Positions 5,548 to 5,691 of a DNA stretch of 5,691 nucleotides are shown here, one piece after another. The notes below the pieces were generated by a model. The model had not been told where the DNA came from and did no database searches. It was given only the letters and a program-made list of their open reading frames with translations. Source of the stretch: Desulfocapsa sulfexigens (GTDB taxonomy: Bacteria; Desulfobacterota; Desulfobulbia; Desulfobulbales; Desulfocapsaceae); assembly GCA_020721165.1 (NCBI GenBank), contig DYNG01000074.1, positions 1-5,691 on the forward strand. The letters run 5' to 3'. The translations under genes and the position numbers were made by a program. The first letter of the stretch is position 1. Every line of letters begins with the position of its first letter.

Positions 5548-5691
5548 GGGCCTCGGCAAAAATAAATTGTTCCGTATTGCGCCGGATTTTCGGTCATCCC
5601 CCAAGGGTACTTCCTGTGGGGCGTATTCGAGAAACAGAAAGAGTTTCATAGCAGGGCTATGAAACTCTTTCCGTGACGAAGAAGATGGCCG
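5548..5691. other. 3' intergenic end of the window
   Basis: These 144 bp after the operon hold no supported gene. A weak C-rich/G-rich pairing (CCCCC at 5598-5602 with GGGG at 5618-5621, inner AAG/CTT) precedes the strong hairpin at 5637-5671. Nothing seen here tells the orientation of the next gene. Confidence 0.5.
5637..5671. terminator. Perfect 16-bp stem hairpin, possible operon-end terminator
   Basis: Bases 5637-5652 are exactly complementary to 5656-5671, with a three-base AGG between them. The stem is AT-rich at its base and starts 90 bases after the last gene. There is no following T run on either strand, so it is not a textbook intrinsic terminator. It may still stop transcription or protect the 3' end of the message; a protein-binding palindrome or repeat is another option. 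Confidence 0.45.

Noticed and set aside
1..5691. tRNA, rRNA or CRISPR array
   Set aside because: No tRNA cloverleaf with CCA-side motifs, rRNA segment or regularly spaced direct repeats were seen on either strand by eye.

Overview
The window looks like a piece of chromosome from a Gram-negative, probably anaerobic bacterium. The mix of a ParA-type partition gene, aspartate-oxidase NAD synthesis, an AmmeMemoRadiSam protein and a YkgJ-type cysteine-cluster protein would suit a Desulfobacterota (Desulfobulbales-like) genome. That placement is inference from gene content and style, not from any search. Coding parts have roughly balanced base composition, and the two larger intergenic stretches are clearly AT-rich.

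Left end (1-291): the first 32 codons of a ParA/Soj chromosome-partition ATPase run leftward off the window. Divergently, L-aspartate oxidase (nadB) runs rightward. The gap between them holds a likely extended -10 promoter for parA and, just before the nadB start codon, a 16-bp sequence one base away from the canonical parS centromere site. This is good evidence for a genuine ParABS locus, and such loci usually lie in the origin-proximal part of the chromosome.

Middle (292-2694): nadB (561 aa, all key catalytic residues present) and a minus-strand metal-dependent amidohydrolase (261 aa) converge. Their 3' ends overlap by 69 bp because NadB carries a C-terminal tail of roughly 30 residues beyond the usual end of the family.

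Intergenic block (2695-3228): 534 bp without a convincing gene. It holds candidate promoters in both directions and a 136-bp element with near-perfect 24-bp terminal inverted repeats and an inner stem-loop, resembling a MITE or a structured palindromic intergenic repeat.

Right half (3229-5547): a tight three-gene operon on the plus strand. It encodes a KAS III-like thiolase-fold enzyme (Cys-His-Asn triad intact), then AmmeMemoRadiSam protein A (AMMECR1 family; start overlaps the previous stop as ATGA), then a 12-cysteine YkgJ-family metal-cluster protein one base downstream. The spacing implies co-expression and translational coupling. A shared pathway is plausible, but its chemistry cannot be read from the sequence. 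The window closes with a perfect 16-bp stem hairpin that may end the operon.
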